This document shows positions 1 to 11,300 of a stretch of 64,000 nucleotides of DNA, piece after piece; within the stretch, counting starts at the first letter, position 1; every line of letters starts with the position of its first letter. The stretch comes from Heliocidaris tuberculata. Lineage: Eukaryota; Echinodermata; Echinoidea; Camarodonta; Echinometridae. The position numbers were made by a program, and so were the translations under genes. The stretch lies in NCBI GenBank assembly GCA_025618425.1, contig CM046842.1, forward strand, positions 31,370,885 to 31,434,884. Direction: 5' to 3'. The notes under the pieces were generated by a model. That model saw only the letters and a program-made list of their open reading frames with translations. It did not search any database and was not told where the DNA came from.

Positions 1-266
1 GAAAACATAGGGCCTAGTAGGCCTACATAATTATAACACTCCAAGATTGAACAAACAATAGCCATGATAGCAGCGAAATACAGCATTATGGGCAAGGTGA
101 CGTGGAAGCAGACAAAATCAAAGAGGGAAATATGAAAGAAATCTTTTTTAAAAGACTAACTTGTAATTCATATGTTCCCTTTAAATGACACATACATAAT
201 AGCATAATTTGTTGATAATATCAATATATAAAAAAGGGGAAATAAAATTGAAAAATTGATTAAGAT
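1..266. other. No feature seen
   Basis: AT-rich sequence without a recognisable gene or repeat, ending in the left copy of the 8-bp target duplication (259-266) of the next element. Confidence 0.5.
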
Positions 267-960
267 CCCGGGGGGGGGGGGGGGGGTCTTCCATTGAGAC
301 CCGTCCAGCATCCTCGAACTTACCCTCTGAAAAGCACCCTAAACGAGGATTCAGATTTTTTTGATTCTGATACCCTAAACAGGGATATTTTTTCTTTCTT
401 GATTTTGATACCCTAAACACGGAGAGAAATATTTTACGGCTCGTTTTTACACCCTTAACAGGGCGAGCATATACGACCTAAATTCTCAAATTCTGAATAA
501 ATTGTACCCTTTCCGCGGATTGGCCGTGTTAAATTTCATACCTTTTTCCCCTGCATTTGGTCAGAAGTGTGATTTTGATACCCTTTTATATGAAAAGGGT
601 ATCATGAGATATGAAAGCAACTTAGATAAGTTCAAAATCTCCCTTAAAAGATATATGTTTAATACTTAGAGTATGAACTCAGTGTCAAACATTACATTGT
701 ATGCACCTTCCTATTTCTAAGTTATTTCATTCTTACTTTATAAAGCGCACAGGGACATGCAGTGTTGCTATGTGTAATGCGCTATAAAAGAACCAAGTAT
801 TGTTATTATTTTTTAAAATTATTATTATATATTTTTCGTTTTTGACACCCTAAACGCAGATCCGCGCGGATCCGCGCCCGAACCTTAAAAACTACCCTTT
901 TTCCTCGTTTTCAGGTTCGCGGATTTCATTGGAAGATAACCCCCCCCCCCCCCCCCCGGG
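267..960. mobile_element. hAT-like non-autonomous element with poly-G/poly-C ends
   Basis: The element starts with CCC and a long G run, followed by GTCTTCCA. It ends with TTGGAAGAT, a long C run and GGG, so the ends are inverted repeats. The flanks carry the identical 8-mer ATTAAGAT (259-266 and 961-968), a target-site duplication length typical of the hAT superfamily. No transposase is seen inside; the interior has repeated motifs of the form 'ataccctaaac' and a SINE-like fragment. Class assignment rests on the 8-bp duplication and is an inference. Confidence 0.65.
725..830 (+). repeat. SINE tail-like fragment
   Basis: It contains TATAAAGCGC, then ATGCGCTATAAA and a T/A-rich tail with repeated TTATTA. 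A related GCGC-containing piece lies at 17815-17900 in the other orientation. It sits inside the hAT-like element at 267-960. No tRNA head is visible, so it is a fragment. Confidence 0.4.
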
Positions 961-1036
961 ATTAAGATATATACATGAATTATTTGAGTCATTATGCTTT
1001 TAAGACGTGATGTGAAAATGCGTTACATTTCAGACA

Positions 1037-1083
1037 CCGCGGTCTATCGGCCCCGCGGTCTATCGGACCCGCGGTCTATCGGG
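1037..1083. repeat. Three tandem copies of a 16-17 bp GC-rich unit
   Basis: The core CCGCGGTCTATCGG occurs three times in direct succession, followed by GTAGACCGCC, which is partly complementary to the unit. The GC content contrasts with the AT-rich surroundings. Confidence 0.7.
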
Positions 1084-1099
1084 CGTAGACCGCCTTATC

Positions 1100-2640
1100 A
1101 GCCCAAGCCTTTTGCTTGTATCCACAGTTATAGAGGGTTGACTGTATTATTTCTGTGATACCTCAAAAATGAAAAGATACACAAATTAACATTTGTTCAT
1201 TTCAAATGCCTGTAATTTTATCTTTAAAAAAAACACGAAATTTATAAATTGCTGATTTTGACTTTTTGCCACAGGCGCATAGGTTGCAAGTAAAAAGATC
1301 AAAACTGTATAGTTCATAATACTGGCTTGAAATACAAGTGGAATAGTAATCTGTTTGAGATTGCATATTGCAAGAGATCCCAGCTAGGCTTGGGTCTATG
1401 AGGAAACGTGTGTTATAGATTAGTCCATCTCCAAATGGTTAATATCAATTTCAATACTTGCCTGTGTCATATACGTGTAAAACGAGTGTATACGACCATA
1501 AAACAACTAATCTTAACATCTATTTGGGCACATTCTCGTACGGTTACGGCGATCGATGTTAAGTTCATGTTCAAAATACCACTCAATCGAGCAAGGTGAG
1601 CGAAAATAGCGGGGGGTTTTGCGTGCCCTGGGGTAATTTTTGAGCTAAAATTAAAAGCGGAAAACTGAAAAAAATTACCGGTCTCGTTGCCGGTCTCGGC
1701 CCGATTTTCGCCCGAGTCACGAGTCACCATTTGGTCGAGTCCGAGTCCGAGACCGAGTCCTTGTGGCTCGAGTCCGAGTCCGAGTCCAAGCCCCGAGATA
1801 TAGGGACTCGAGACCGGTCTCGAGTCCGAGTCCGGACTCGAGTCCTACAGCACTGCAAAAGGGGCATAATGCCTACCCCCCCCCCCCCCTCCCCCGCGAA
1901 AGATTTCTCATTCCACTTACTCGAATGTACCCATAATTTACACCAAGTAAGGGCAATATTTTCTGAAAATTTCCCCAAAACTCGATCGCTTCGCTCGCTA
2001 GCTCTTATAATACATAATGAAATCAAGCAGATCTCATAAAGTATGTCGATATCGATGTAATCCTAAAGAAAAACGACAGGGATAATCAAAAGATCATTCG
2101 ACATTCCCCCCAAATTAATTTGATGTTGTCATTTTCATTATATCGCTGTAAACATGGTATATAATGCAGGTGAAACGAAAAAAGTCTGAAAACTTTTGCT
2201 CGCTCTCACATTGACCATTAGACAATCAAACACAACTGCTAATTAGGGAAGCTGAAACAGTGTCCGGAATCACATTAAAAAGGAATAAGATGATGCTTAA
2301 TAATGTACTAATCATATTATTAATTAGACATTAGCTTAAGGGTTTAATACCAACATGTATTCCCCTTTACAAGAACTCAACTTTCCCTTTTACTATTCCT
2401 AGGCGCATGCTAAAAAAATGACAGAACCAAAAAGGTAGAAAACATAGAATGGACTAAAGAATACTTCAAATATTTGTTAATTTTTATATATACATTTTAC
2501 TGTGTATGCCCTTTACAAAAAAGGGACCGTTTTTCAAATTTGTACCTGTTTATGCGAAATCGTAGGGTACGTTTTGTGAATGTGCCTGTACTCAATAAGC
2601 CAAAAATAATTATGGTTAGCGATAAATTCAGACAGGGCGG
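1100..2640. other. Intergenic, mostly no feature; GAGTCC hexamers at 1733-1850
   Basis: Nothing gene-like is visible. Positions 1733-1850 hold degenerate GAGTCC/GAGACC hexamers, so both strands appear open there by composition only. A short C run lies near 1878-1890. Confidence 0.5.
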
Positions 2641-3979
2641 ATCCAGGAGGAGGAGGAGGGGGGGGGGGGGGGACAAAAATCTTCTTCTTCTTCTTCTTCT
2701 TCTTCTTCTTCTTCTTCTTCTTCTTCTTCTTCTTCTTCATCTTCTTCTTTTTCTTCTTCTTCTTCTTCTTCATCTTCTTCTTCTTCTTCTTCTTCTTCTT
2801 CTTCTTCTTTTCTACTTCTTCTACTACTTCTTCTTCTTCTCCTTCTTCTTCTTCTTCATCATCATCTTCTTCTTCTTCTTCATATTCTTCTTCTTCTTCT
2901 TCTTCTTCTTCTTCATCATCTCCTTCTTCTTCTTCATCTTCTTTTTTTTCTTCTTCTTCTTCGTCTTTTTTTTCTTCTTCTTCTTCGTCTTTTTTTTTTT
3001 CTTCTTCTTCTTCTTCTTCTTCTACTTCTTCTACTATACTTCTCCTTCTTCTTCTTCATCTTCTTCTTTTTCTTCTCCTTCTTTTCTTCATCTTCTTCTT
3101 TTTCCTTCTTCTTCTTCTTCTTCGTCTTTATCTTCTTTTTCTTCTTCTCCTTCTTCTTCTTCTTCTTTTTCTTCTCCTTCTTCTTCTTCTTCATCTTCTT
3201 CTTCTTCGTCTTCTTTATCTTCTTTTTCTTCTTCTTCTTTCATTATCATCATCTTCTTCTTCTTCATCATCATCTCCTCCTTCTTCTTCATCTTCTTTTT
3301 TTTTTCTTCTTCATCTTCTTTTTCTTCTTCTTCTTAATTCTTCTTCATCACCTCCCTCCTTTTCTTCTTTTTCTTCTTCTTTTCCTTCTTCTTCTTCTTC
3401 ATCTTTTTTCTTCTTCTTCTTCTTCTTCTTCTTTAGACTTCTTCTTCTTCTTCTTCTTCTTCTACTTCTTCTACTATACTTCTCCTTCTTTTTCATCTTC
3501 TTCTTTTTCTTCTCCTTCTTTTCTTCTTCATCTTCTTCTTTTTCTTTCTTCTTCTTCTTCTTCGTCTTCTTAATCTTCTTTTTCTTCTTCTTCTTCTTTC
3601 ATTATCATCATCTTCTTCTTCTTCATCATCATCTCCTCCTTCTTTTTCTTCTTCTTCATCTTCTTTTTTTTCTTTTTCTTCTTCATCTTCTTCGTCTTCT
3701 TCTTAATTCTTCTTCATCACCTCCTTCCTGTTCTTCTTCTCCTTTTTCTTCTTCTTCTCCTTTTTCTTCTTCTTCTTCTTCTTCATCTTCTTTTTCTTCT
3801 TCTTCTTCTTCTTCTTCTTCTTTTCCTTCTTCTTCTTCTTCTTCGTCATCTTCTGTTTCTTTTTCTTCTTCTTCATCTTCTTTTTTTTCCCTTCTTCTTT
3901 ATCTTCTTTTTCTTCTTCTTCTTATTATTCTTCTTCATCTCCTTCTTCTTCTTCTTCTTCTTCTAATTCTAAGTTCTTC

Positions 3980-4011
<32 letters not shown>

Positions 4012-4105
4012 CTTTTTCTTCTTCTTCTTCTCCTTCTTCTTCTTCTTCTTCTTTTTCGTCTTCTCCTTCTTCTTCTTTTTCTTCTTCTTTTCTTCATTTA
4101 CTCTG
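2641..4105. repeat. Long TTC/CTT (GAA) satellite, about 1.4 kb
   Basis: The plus strand is almost pure pyrimidine, built of CTT/TTC triplets with scattered CAT, CTC and TAC variants. Larger copies are visible: a block with TCTACTTCTTCTACTATAC occurs near 3021 and again near 3461, and CATTATCATCATC occurs near 3241 and 3600. The array therefore grew partly by duplicating longer blocks. Long homopurine-homopyrimidine tracts of this type can form triplex DNA. Poly-Leu/Phe/Ser or poly-Lys reading frames here are artefacts. Confidence 0.95.
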
Positions 4106-4722
4106 CAGAAGTTGTGGTTTATCAAGCAGACAAGTACACATCGACCTAAAATCATAATTTAATTTGGTGTTCAGCCCGCTCATAACCCGAACTTGTCAGA
4201 AGTGTTCTTGTTGTTATTTATTTTTCTAATTAGGCAACCATGCACCAAGATTGACCTTTTTGCCACAAATATTTATTTTAAAGTTTTAACAATTTTTTTT
4301 CTCCGTTGAAAAAGTTCATTGTATTTTTTTTTTCAGTTATAGTTAACATACTTGGACATAAAAGAAGAAAAAGAGATCACATAATTCCAATAAAAAAACC
4401 AACCAAACATACAAAAGCAAATCAAGATTGTAAAGTTTACCAGTCTGCAGATATAGACCTGTTTATGACAATTATTCAAATTTCTATTCAATTAACTTGT
4501 TCATCACGTCTTGATACAACCCTCCGTTATGTTAAACAGGACCGTATAGAATGAAAATAATTTCAGATCTATACCTTGGAATCATACCTTGGAAGTAGGC
4601 GTAAAGTTATACAAAACTTATTTGCCTCTCGGTGTCCACTGTTCAGTAATACCTGTTAACTTTGAGATAGGCGCTGTGCAGTATTGGATGTGCATGGGCA
4701 GTTAAATACTTCAGCAGGATTA
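4106..4722. other. No feature seen
   Basis: AT-rich intergenic sequence between the TTC satellite and a MITE. No splice-linked ORF or repeat was recognised. Confidence 0.4.
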
Positions 4723-5105
4723 TATAGTCAAGTATTGTAATTCCGAACAGATTGTATTACCGAACGTGTAAAGTTAAGCGCCTAAAATGGGTTTTCATAC
4801 GCGTGGGATTACGCGTATGAAAACCACACTATTGATACCAAGGTTGTGTCTTTTTCCCATAGGTTTCACACGTTCGGAATTACGGTACCCTTTTCAAGGG
4901 ACCAAAACGCCGCGTCGTTGGGAAGAGGTTCACTCGGAAGGGAATATCGTATTAAATCTACGTTGTCTTTTTAAAATTCCATCAACTTCTTTTTTTGTAG
5001 GACTTTGAGCATTCAATATGTATAGTTTGACAGATATTCGTTTCATATTTTATTTGCTATCGTTGATTTTCTGAAAAGTGTTCGGACACTGGATCAACCA
5101 CCATA
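4723..5105 (+). mobile_element. MITE, family with TCCGAACA/TGTTCGGA ends (copy 1 of 3)
   Basis: About 380 bp, shared with 25270-25662 (inverted) and 60081-60461. Near the ends lie TCCGAACA and its complement TGTTCGGA. Inside is a near-perfect hairpin, stem TTTTCATACGCGT with a loop of about 6 nt. The outer limits were set by where the three copies stop matching (TATAGTC on the left, CCACCATA on the right). No coding capacity. Confidence 0.7.
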
Positions 5106-5385
5106 CTTGTTTTTCTTCTTAGACCAGAACTTCTCTAAATTAGACTTGAATGAGTTCACAGATGGACTTTCAGCAACATATGATGGAAGACTGTTCCACT
5201 CTGTAACCACCCTTTGTGAGAAAGAGCATTGTCTCAGTTTTGATCTTACATGCTTTTTTTGGAGCTTGCATCTGTCATCTTAATCAAAGACACTGTATGA
5301 TTCATTTCAGGTTGCATCATTTTGTCTTTGGATATTTGAGAAGCAGAGACCAATGCTGCTGTGTCAAAGACTAATTTTATTCAAG

Positions 5386-8300
5386 ATGGCAGCCTCCTAC
5401 GACCATCCCGAGCATGACAAAGAAATAAAGAGTTTACGTGTAGTGGAATTCTTTAGTGGTGTTGGAGGTCTCCACTGTGCCGTAAAAGGTATGTGATCAA
5501 TTTAAAGTTATTGTGATATGATTTGAAATGGTTTTGATGATGGAAATAAATAAGAGCTTGCTCCAAATTTCTTTATCACGTGCCCATGTACTGCAATTTA
5601 TGTCACGTAAACTATGTCTATGCCTATGGTTGCATTGTGAAATGTGTTGTCATTTGTCACGTGTGCCTATATTAAAAGTAAAGGTTCATTTTTTTTTCTT
5701 TAATATTTTTTTTTTTTTTGGGGGGGGATGTTAGGCACACCATCATGTCTATAGATCTAGTGGTCATATTGACCACTACACGGGACGAATGCAAAAATAC
5801 TAGAATCTAGTCATTTTCTATCGCATGTATGATGGGGGGACCTAAAGCTACGCACTTTGTTTCCAGCGGCTAAAAAGTCACCTTTTCATTGATTTATGCG
5901 AATTTCTTTTATATGTTTTGGGTCTACATATTCTTAAATTAAATTCCTGAGAAAATTACGACGGACAAATATCAATAACATCAATTTCCAAGTCGATGTC
6001 GATACCCATGTCGAATTTGGTCGAAAAAATGAAAAGGTCCTAAAGCTACGCACACGTAATAAATGAATGCAAATCTTGATTTTTAAGCTGAATTTCATCC
6101 CGATTTGCAAATAGTGATAATATCACCCAAAATAAAGGAAAATTACTCATTCTTTTTGGAGAACGTAAATGATAATCTCGTTGCTCAGTCACACCAAAAG
6201 TTTGGCGCACTGAACGCGTCGCATTGCGCGTATTTACGGGGTGCGTAGCTTTAGGACCTGCGTAGCTTTAGGACCCCTGACCATACTTAAGGTATGGGGG
6301 GAAAAGTAAGATAAATGTTTAAAATACTTCCTTTCAAATTCAGCGCTTTAAAATCTCTTTCCTACCTTAAATGGCCGTTAGGAAGAACTACTGATATTTC
6401 CAGCAAAATCCAGAGTCAAAATCATGTCCAAAACCTAAGAAATCCCCGCCAATTTTTTTCGCGATCGCATGTTGTTTTCCTGCTTCCGATGTTTTTAGAC
6501 TAAATCGGCCAATAAAATTTTGTCTACAATGAAACTCGGTGTCGCATGCACATCGATCTCTACGATCGCGATCGCACACACGGAAAATCGGGACTTACGT
6601 GTGCGCGATAGGAACCGAACTTTTTTAGCAGGAGATGTCAGCACTCGCGGCGATCAGGAATTGTACACGATGACTTGCGATACCCCGTTTCGCCAGAAGT
6701 GACAGTAAATTACGAATTTCATTTTTGGAATTATCTTTTCCAACATCGGTGAGTTGAATTCATTGTATTTCATGAATATGTTAGTCTCGTTTTTTGTAAA
6801 TTATATGCCGATTATGAGTGAATGTTGGTGACTTTTGTGCAGTGATGTTTTGAAAGTGTCGAGGTGGATGACTGCCTAGAGTCTACACACGAAGTATAGT
6901 AAAGTTGCTATGAGTGCGGCATACTCGTGATATAGGCCCCACCCACTCATAGGCCCTTGCCTATGTGGGACTGTGTCCAACATTCACTGTTGCAACAGTC
7001 AAAAACAGACAACAAAATTGCTCTAAGCAAGATTTAATTTTCTTAAATTTGCTAGATTACCTGATAGGCTGATTCAGGGACTCTTCAACTCTTACTGTGC
7101 CACAAATTTGGGGATTCAGAATTGAAAGTGAAATGTTAAATAATTATTTTCCACTCATGTATGAATGATCTAGACTGGAAAAAGGCCCGCTGATACACAC
7201 AAAAGCTATTGAAGCCTATTCACCCGTAAAAGCTAGTCTGGAGTACAAGGTTATCAACCGTTACCTTCAGATAAGCTTGTACATGTGTAAGTGGGCCCCA
7301 CCATATCCTAATCCTAACCCTAATCCTAATCCTAAACCCTACCCTAAACCTAATCCTAATCCTAAAACCTAATCCTAAAACCTAACCCTAATCCTAAACC
7401 CTAACCCTAATCCTAAAAAACTTAGAAAAACTTTGAAGCGTTGCCTATTACATGATATTGCCAAAGCCACTCACAGTGTGAGTGACACTCATGTGAGGTT
7501 ATTGGAGGTTATTGTACCTTTATACTGTGAGCAATTGCCTCCCATAGCAAGTGTGTGATATCTTGCACATATGTGTGTGGCAGAGGAGTAAGATCACCGA
7601 CCAAAAACAGCGTGAAAATTTCACTTGATCAAGATGATAAAGATCCTATCAAAGGATCTGGCATGAAATTAGATATTCTATCATTTCAAAATGTAGAAGG
7701 AAGTATTTTCTCAAAATTTTGCCATTTATATTGGTGTTTTTGCCTCTTCAACTTTGAGGTTGTGACAGGCCGAAATTGACACAGCTCCATGTAGTGATGG
7801 TCCGGTGAGAGGTTAAAAGCTGGTGTTGGTGTTGGGGCAAAACTATCACCAGCCACAACACCGAACCTGAAATGAAGCTGGTGCTTGGATTGACTTCACT
7901 AGGTGTTGAGCTATCAATAATGTGATTGGTATTATTTTTATAAACCCAAATTCAGTGTTGGGGCTAGAATCAGCAGCCCAATTCACGCTCTCATCAACAC
8001 CAACACCAGCATCAACACCAAACTTGAAATCACCCTATGTCGCTTAGATAGAATCCTAATGAAAATCCAACTCTTACACATCTACACAAGCTTATCTTCC
8101 TCCTCTTATTTCTTCTTCTTTCTTCGGTTCTTTGTCTTCTTTTTTTCTTTCTCTTCCTGTTCTTCTCCTTCTTTTTTTTTTTCCTCGTTCTTCTTTTTCT
8201 TCTCCTTCATCTTTCTCCTTATCCTCCTCTTCTTTCCTCTTCTGGATGTTTCATGGGACAAAACTCATTTTCATAAATTATTCTCAACAAGACTAAACAT

Positions 8301-11300
8301 CAACTTTCCTTCTAAAGATTGGTCATTTGTGTTTGAAGGGATGGTTTTGTACTGGGTACGAGTTGAGGGTGCTAGTAATCTTGCAGAACTAAGATCTTAA
8401 TCAAAATGGAAATAATTAGAATATCTTTAAATTGTCTTACTTTCCACTGTATCTCTTCATATTTCAGCCTGTGGAGTCCCATGTAGTGTAGTAGCTGCTG
8501 TGGAGATTAACACTGTAGCCAATGCCGTCTATCAACACAACTTCCCTGAAGTGCATCTGATGCAGAGAAACCTAGAGGTATGTCTTTCAAGTTTTCAAAC
8601 CCGCAGTACCATTGGAAAAATGGTGAATTGCCATTTGGTCTAATGCCAGTTGGTCCAATACCCAGTACGTTTCTCCAAGCATTTCCAATGAACTTATTTA
8701 GTCCATTCCATTCAACATCAAATTTATTCATCGTTTCATCTCCCCTCTCTCTCTCTCTTTCTCTTTCATTCTCAAAATATATAATTTTTATTGTACACAT
8801 GCCTCTTCCTTCACTTTGAATCAATTTTTAAACTTTTTTTTCTCCCACTTTGTACCCGTGCAGGGTTTCACTGTAGAGGACTTTACTTCATTTGATGCAG
8901 ATATGTTTGTGATGAGTCCACCTTGTCAGCCATTTACCAGGTATTAGAAATTACCTTTCTTGAGGACACATTTAGACAACATAAGGCAGAAAACTGCTTT
9001 AAGTTACATGAAATATGCATAATGCACTTCCCATTACTTTATCTAATAATAGATGGATCAGCGCAGTGGCGGATTTTTTTTTTTTTTTGGGGGGGGGGCA
9101 ATTCCGGCCTGTGCCCCCCCCCCCCCAAAGACCCAAAAAATCTGATAACCTTTGCTTTTTTTTTGCTGGTCAGAAATGCCCCCCCCCCTTTTACAAAACC
9201 CTGGATCTGCCTCTGGATCAGCAGATACACATAGGAGTGTTGTTAAGTTTTGGGAAAAGTGAAAAATAATTTATGAGGATTTTCATTCCTTTTTTGTCAG
9301 TTTGGAAGAATATCATAGTAGAAATGACCCCTGAAAAAGGATTGCTCTTCAAATGCCCTCATATTCAAAATATGATGAGAAATAGCAGAAGTGTTCACGC
9401 CAAACTTTCATACCATGTGTGTTCAGTCCCATATTCCCATTTCTTTGTGCAGTGCAAAGAGACTGGGTTAATTTCTTATCAATTTGATAATTCCAATACC
9501 TCACAGTATACACTAATGCTTATGTAGACATGGTTAACCTTTCCCGATTGCTTTGAGACAGTTCCTTTCACAATATAATCGCATGATTAGAACTCAGCTT
9601 TATCTTTAAACCCCAAATTATTGCCACTTGCCATTCATTTAAAAACAAAGTTTTGCTGCAATGGTTTTCTGAGGTGTTGTACTGTTTCATGTATAAATGT
9701 TATAAATATATAAGTTTTATGAAACAGAGCCCTGGCTTCCTTGCAAAATTACCATGCTAATCCATGGAAATTTGTATCTATCTGTCTTTGTAGCTTATTA
9801 TCTTTTTTTTTTCTTACTCGTGAAAAATAAAATTTGATATGTTTTTTTTTACCTCTTTACCAGAGTTGGATTGAAAGGAGATAAGAACGATGCCAGGACA
9901 AATGCTTTCTTCAACATCATGAGAAACCTTCCTGAGTAGGTCAATTTGTACTAATATGATTAAACCATTGCCACTCGGAAACCAGGTCATTCCTGTATTA
10001 AGCCTATGGGAATGAGATAATTCAGTAATCAATGGGTTAAAAGCCTTTAATGTCTTGAGAGGCAGAAGGGTATTAAAGATAAAGTTGAGTTACGGTCATA
10101 CGATTACAATGTGGAAAGAAATTGTCTCAAAGCAATCGGGAAAGGTTGATCATGTCTACATAAGAATTGGTGTATCCTGTAATCATTAAATTGATAAGAA
10201 ATTGACCCAGTCTCGCTGAAAAACACATGCACTGCATACAGAAATGGATATATGGGACCGCACAAACATATGGCATGAATGTTGGGCCGAACAATTTGGC
10301 TTTTTCTTGTCATATTTCAAATATGAGAGCATTTGAGGAGCAATCCTTTTCAGGGGACATTTCTACTATGATGTTCTTCCAAACTGGCATAAAAGGAATG
10401 AGAAAGCTCACAAATTATTTTTCACCTTTCCCAGAACTCAACCTTACCCAAGGGACCTTGTAATAGAGGATGAATGCTTTACTACAATGCATAAATGTGC
10501 ACTTCAGGCTTTACACCTTGGTCTTTCCAGTTCTGAGTCTAATACTCAAACCACTGAGCCATCAAATGTATGTTTACTCAGGAAGCTTTAAACCAAATTT
10601 AAGATTGTAAATGTATGTCAGGCAAAATGTCAGGAAAAAAATTTTCTTATTTCAGAAACTTTTGAAAAGATGCTAATTAATTTGTGGGTATGTGGTTCAA
10701 GAGCCTGATTATTATCATTTACCAGTATCAGTTTATTTTGCTGTTATCGCATCTTGTTCATATTTAGAAAGTAGATGCAGTCGAACTTGTATATACAGTC
10801 CAACCTGCTTTAGTGACCACCAGTATAGGAAGGCCACCTGTCTATAAAGACCACAATTTTTGTTTCCCTTGAAAACTGTTTCTCCTTGAAACATAAAGGA
10901 ACCTGTATGTAAAGACCACCTGCTCATAAAGACCGCTTCTCTTGTCTCCCTTGAGTGATCCTTATAGGCAGGTTTCACTAGATATATAAAGACCACTCAA
11001 GGAAAAAAAAAAAAAAAGCAGCCGTAATTTTGTTCTTTTTAGTATATACATTTCAGTGAGAAGCTCTGACCAAGTGAAATGAAAGGTGGTCATTGTAGAC
11101 AGTGGTCTATATGTACTTGTGGTTTTCTATTTCCTGAGGCAAAATTGACTGTACATGTAAAAGTGATTGGGTGCATCTTTGGTAAACCAACTTGTATTTG
11201 TGTCTTTCTATTTAACAGAATGCCAAAGAAGCCAACATACTTACTGGTGGAAAATGTGAAAGGATTTGAGAAGTCAGAAACAAGGTAAGCTAGACAAATT

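Noticed and set aside
2474..3496. Long ORFs rich in Leu/Phe/Ser (+) and Lys/Glu/Arg (-)
   Set aside because: They are translations of the TTC/GAA satellite, open in several frames by composition.
5353..5385. Upstream in-frame ATG of TRDMT1
   Set aside because: It would add 11 residues but has a weak context (C at -3), and the family normally starts close to the AdoMet motif. It is kept only as an alternative.
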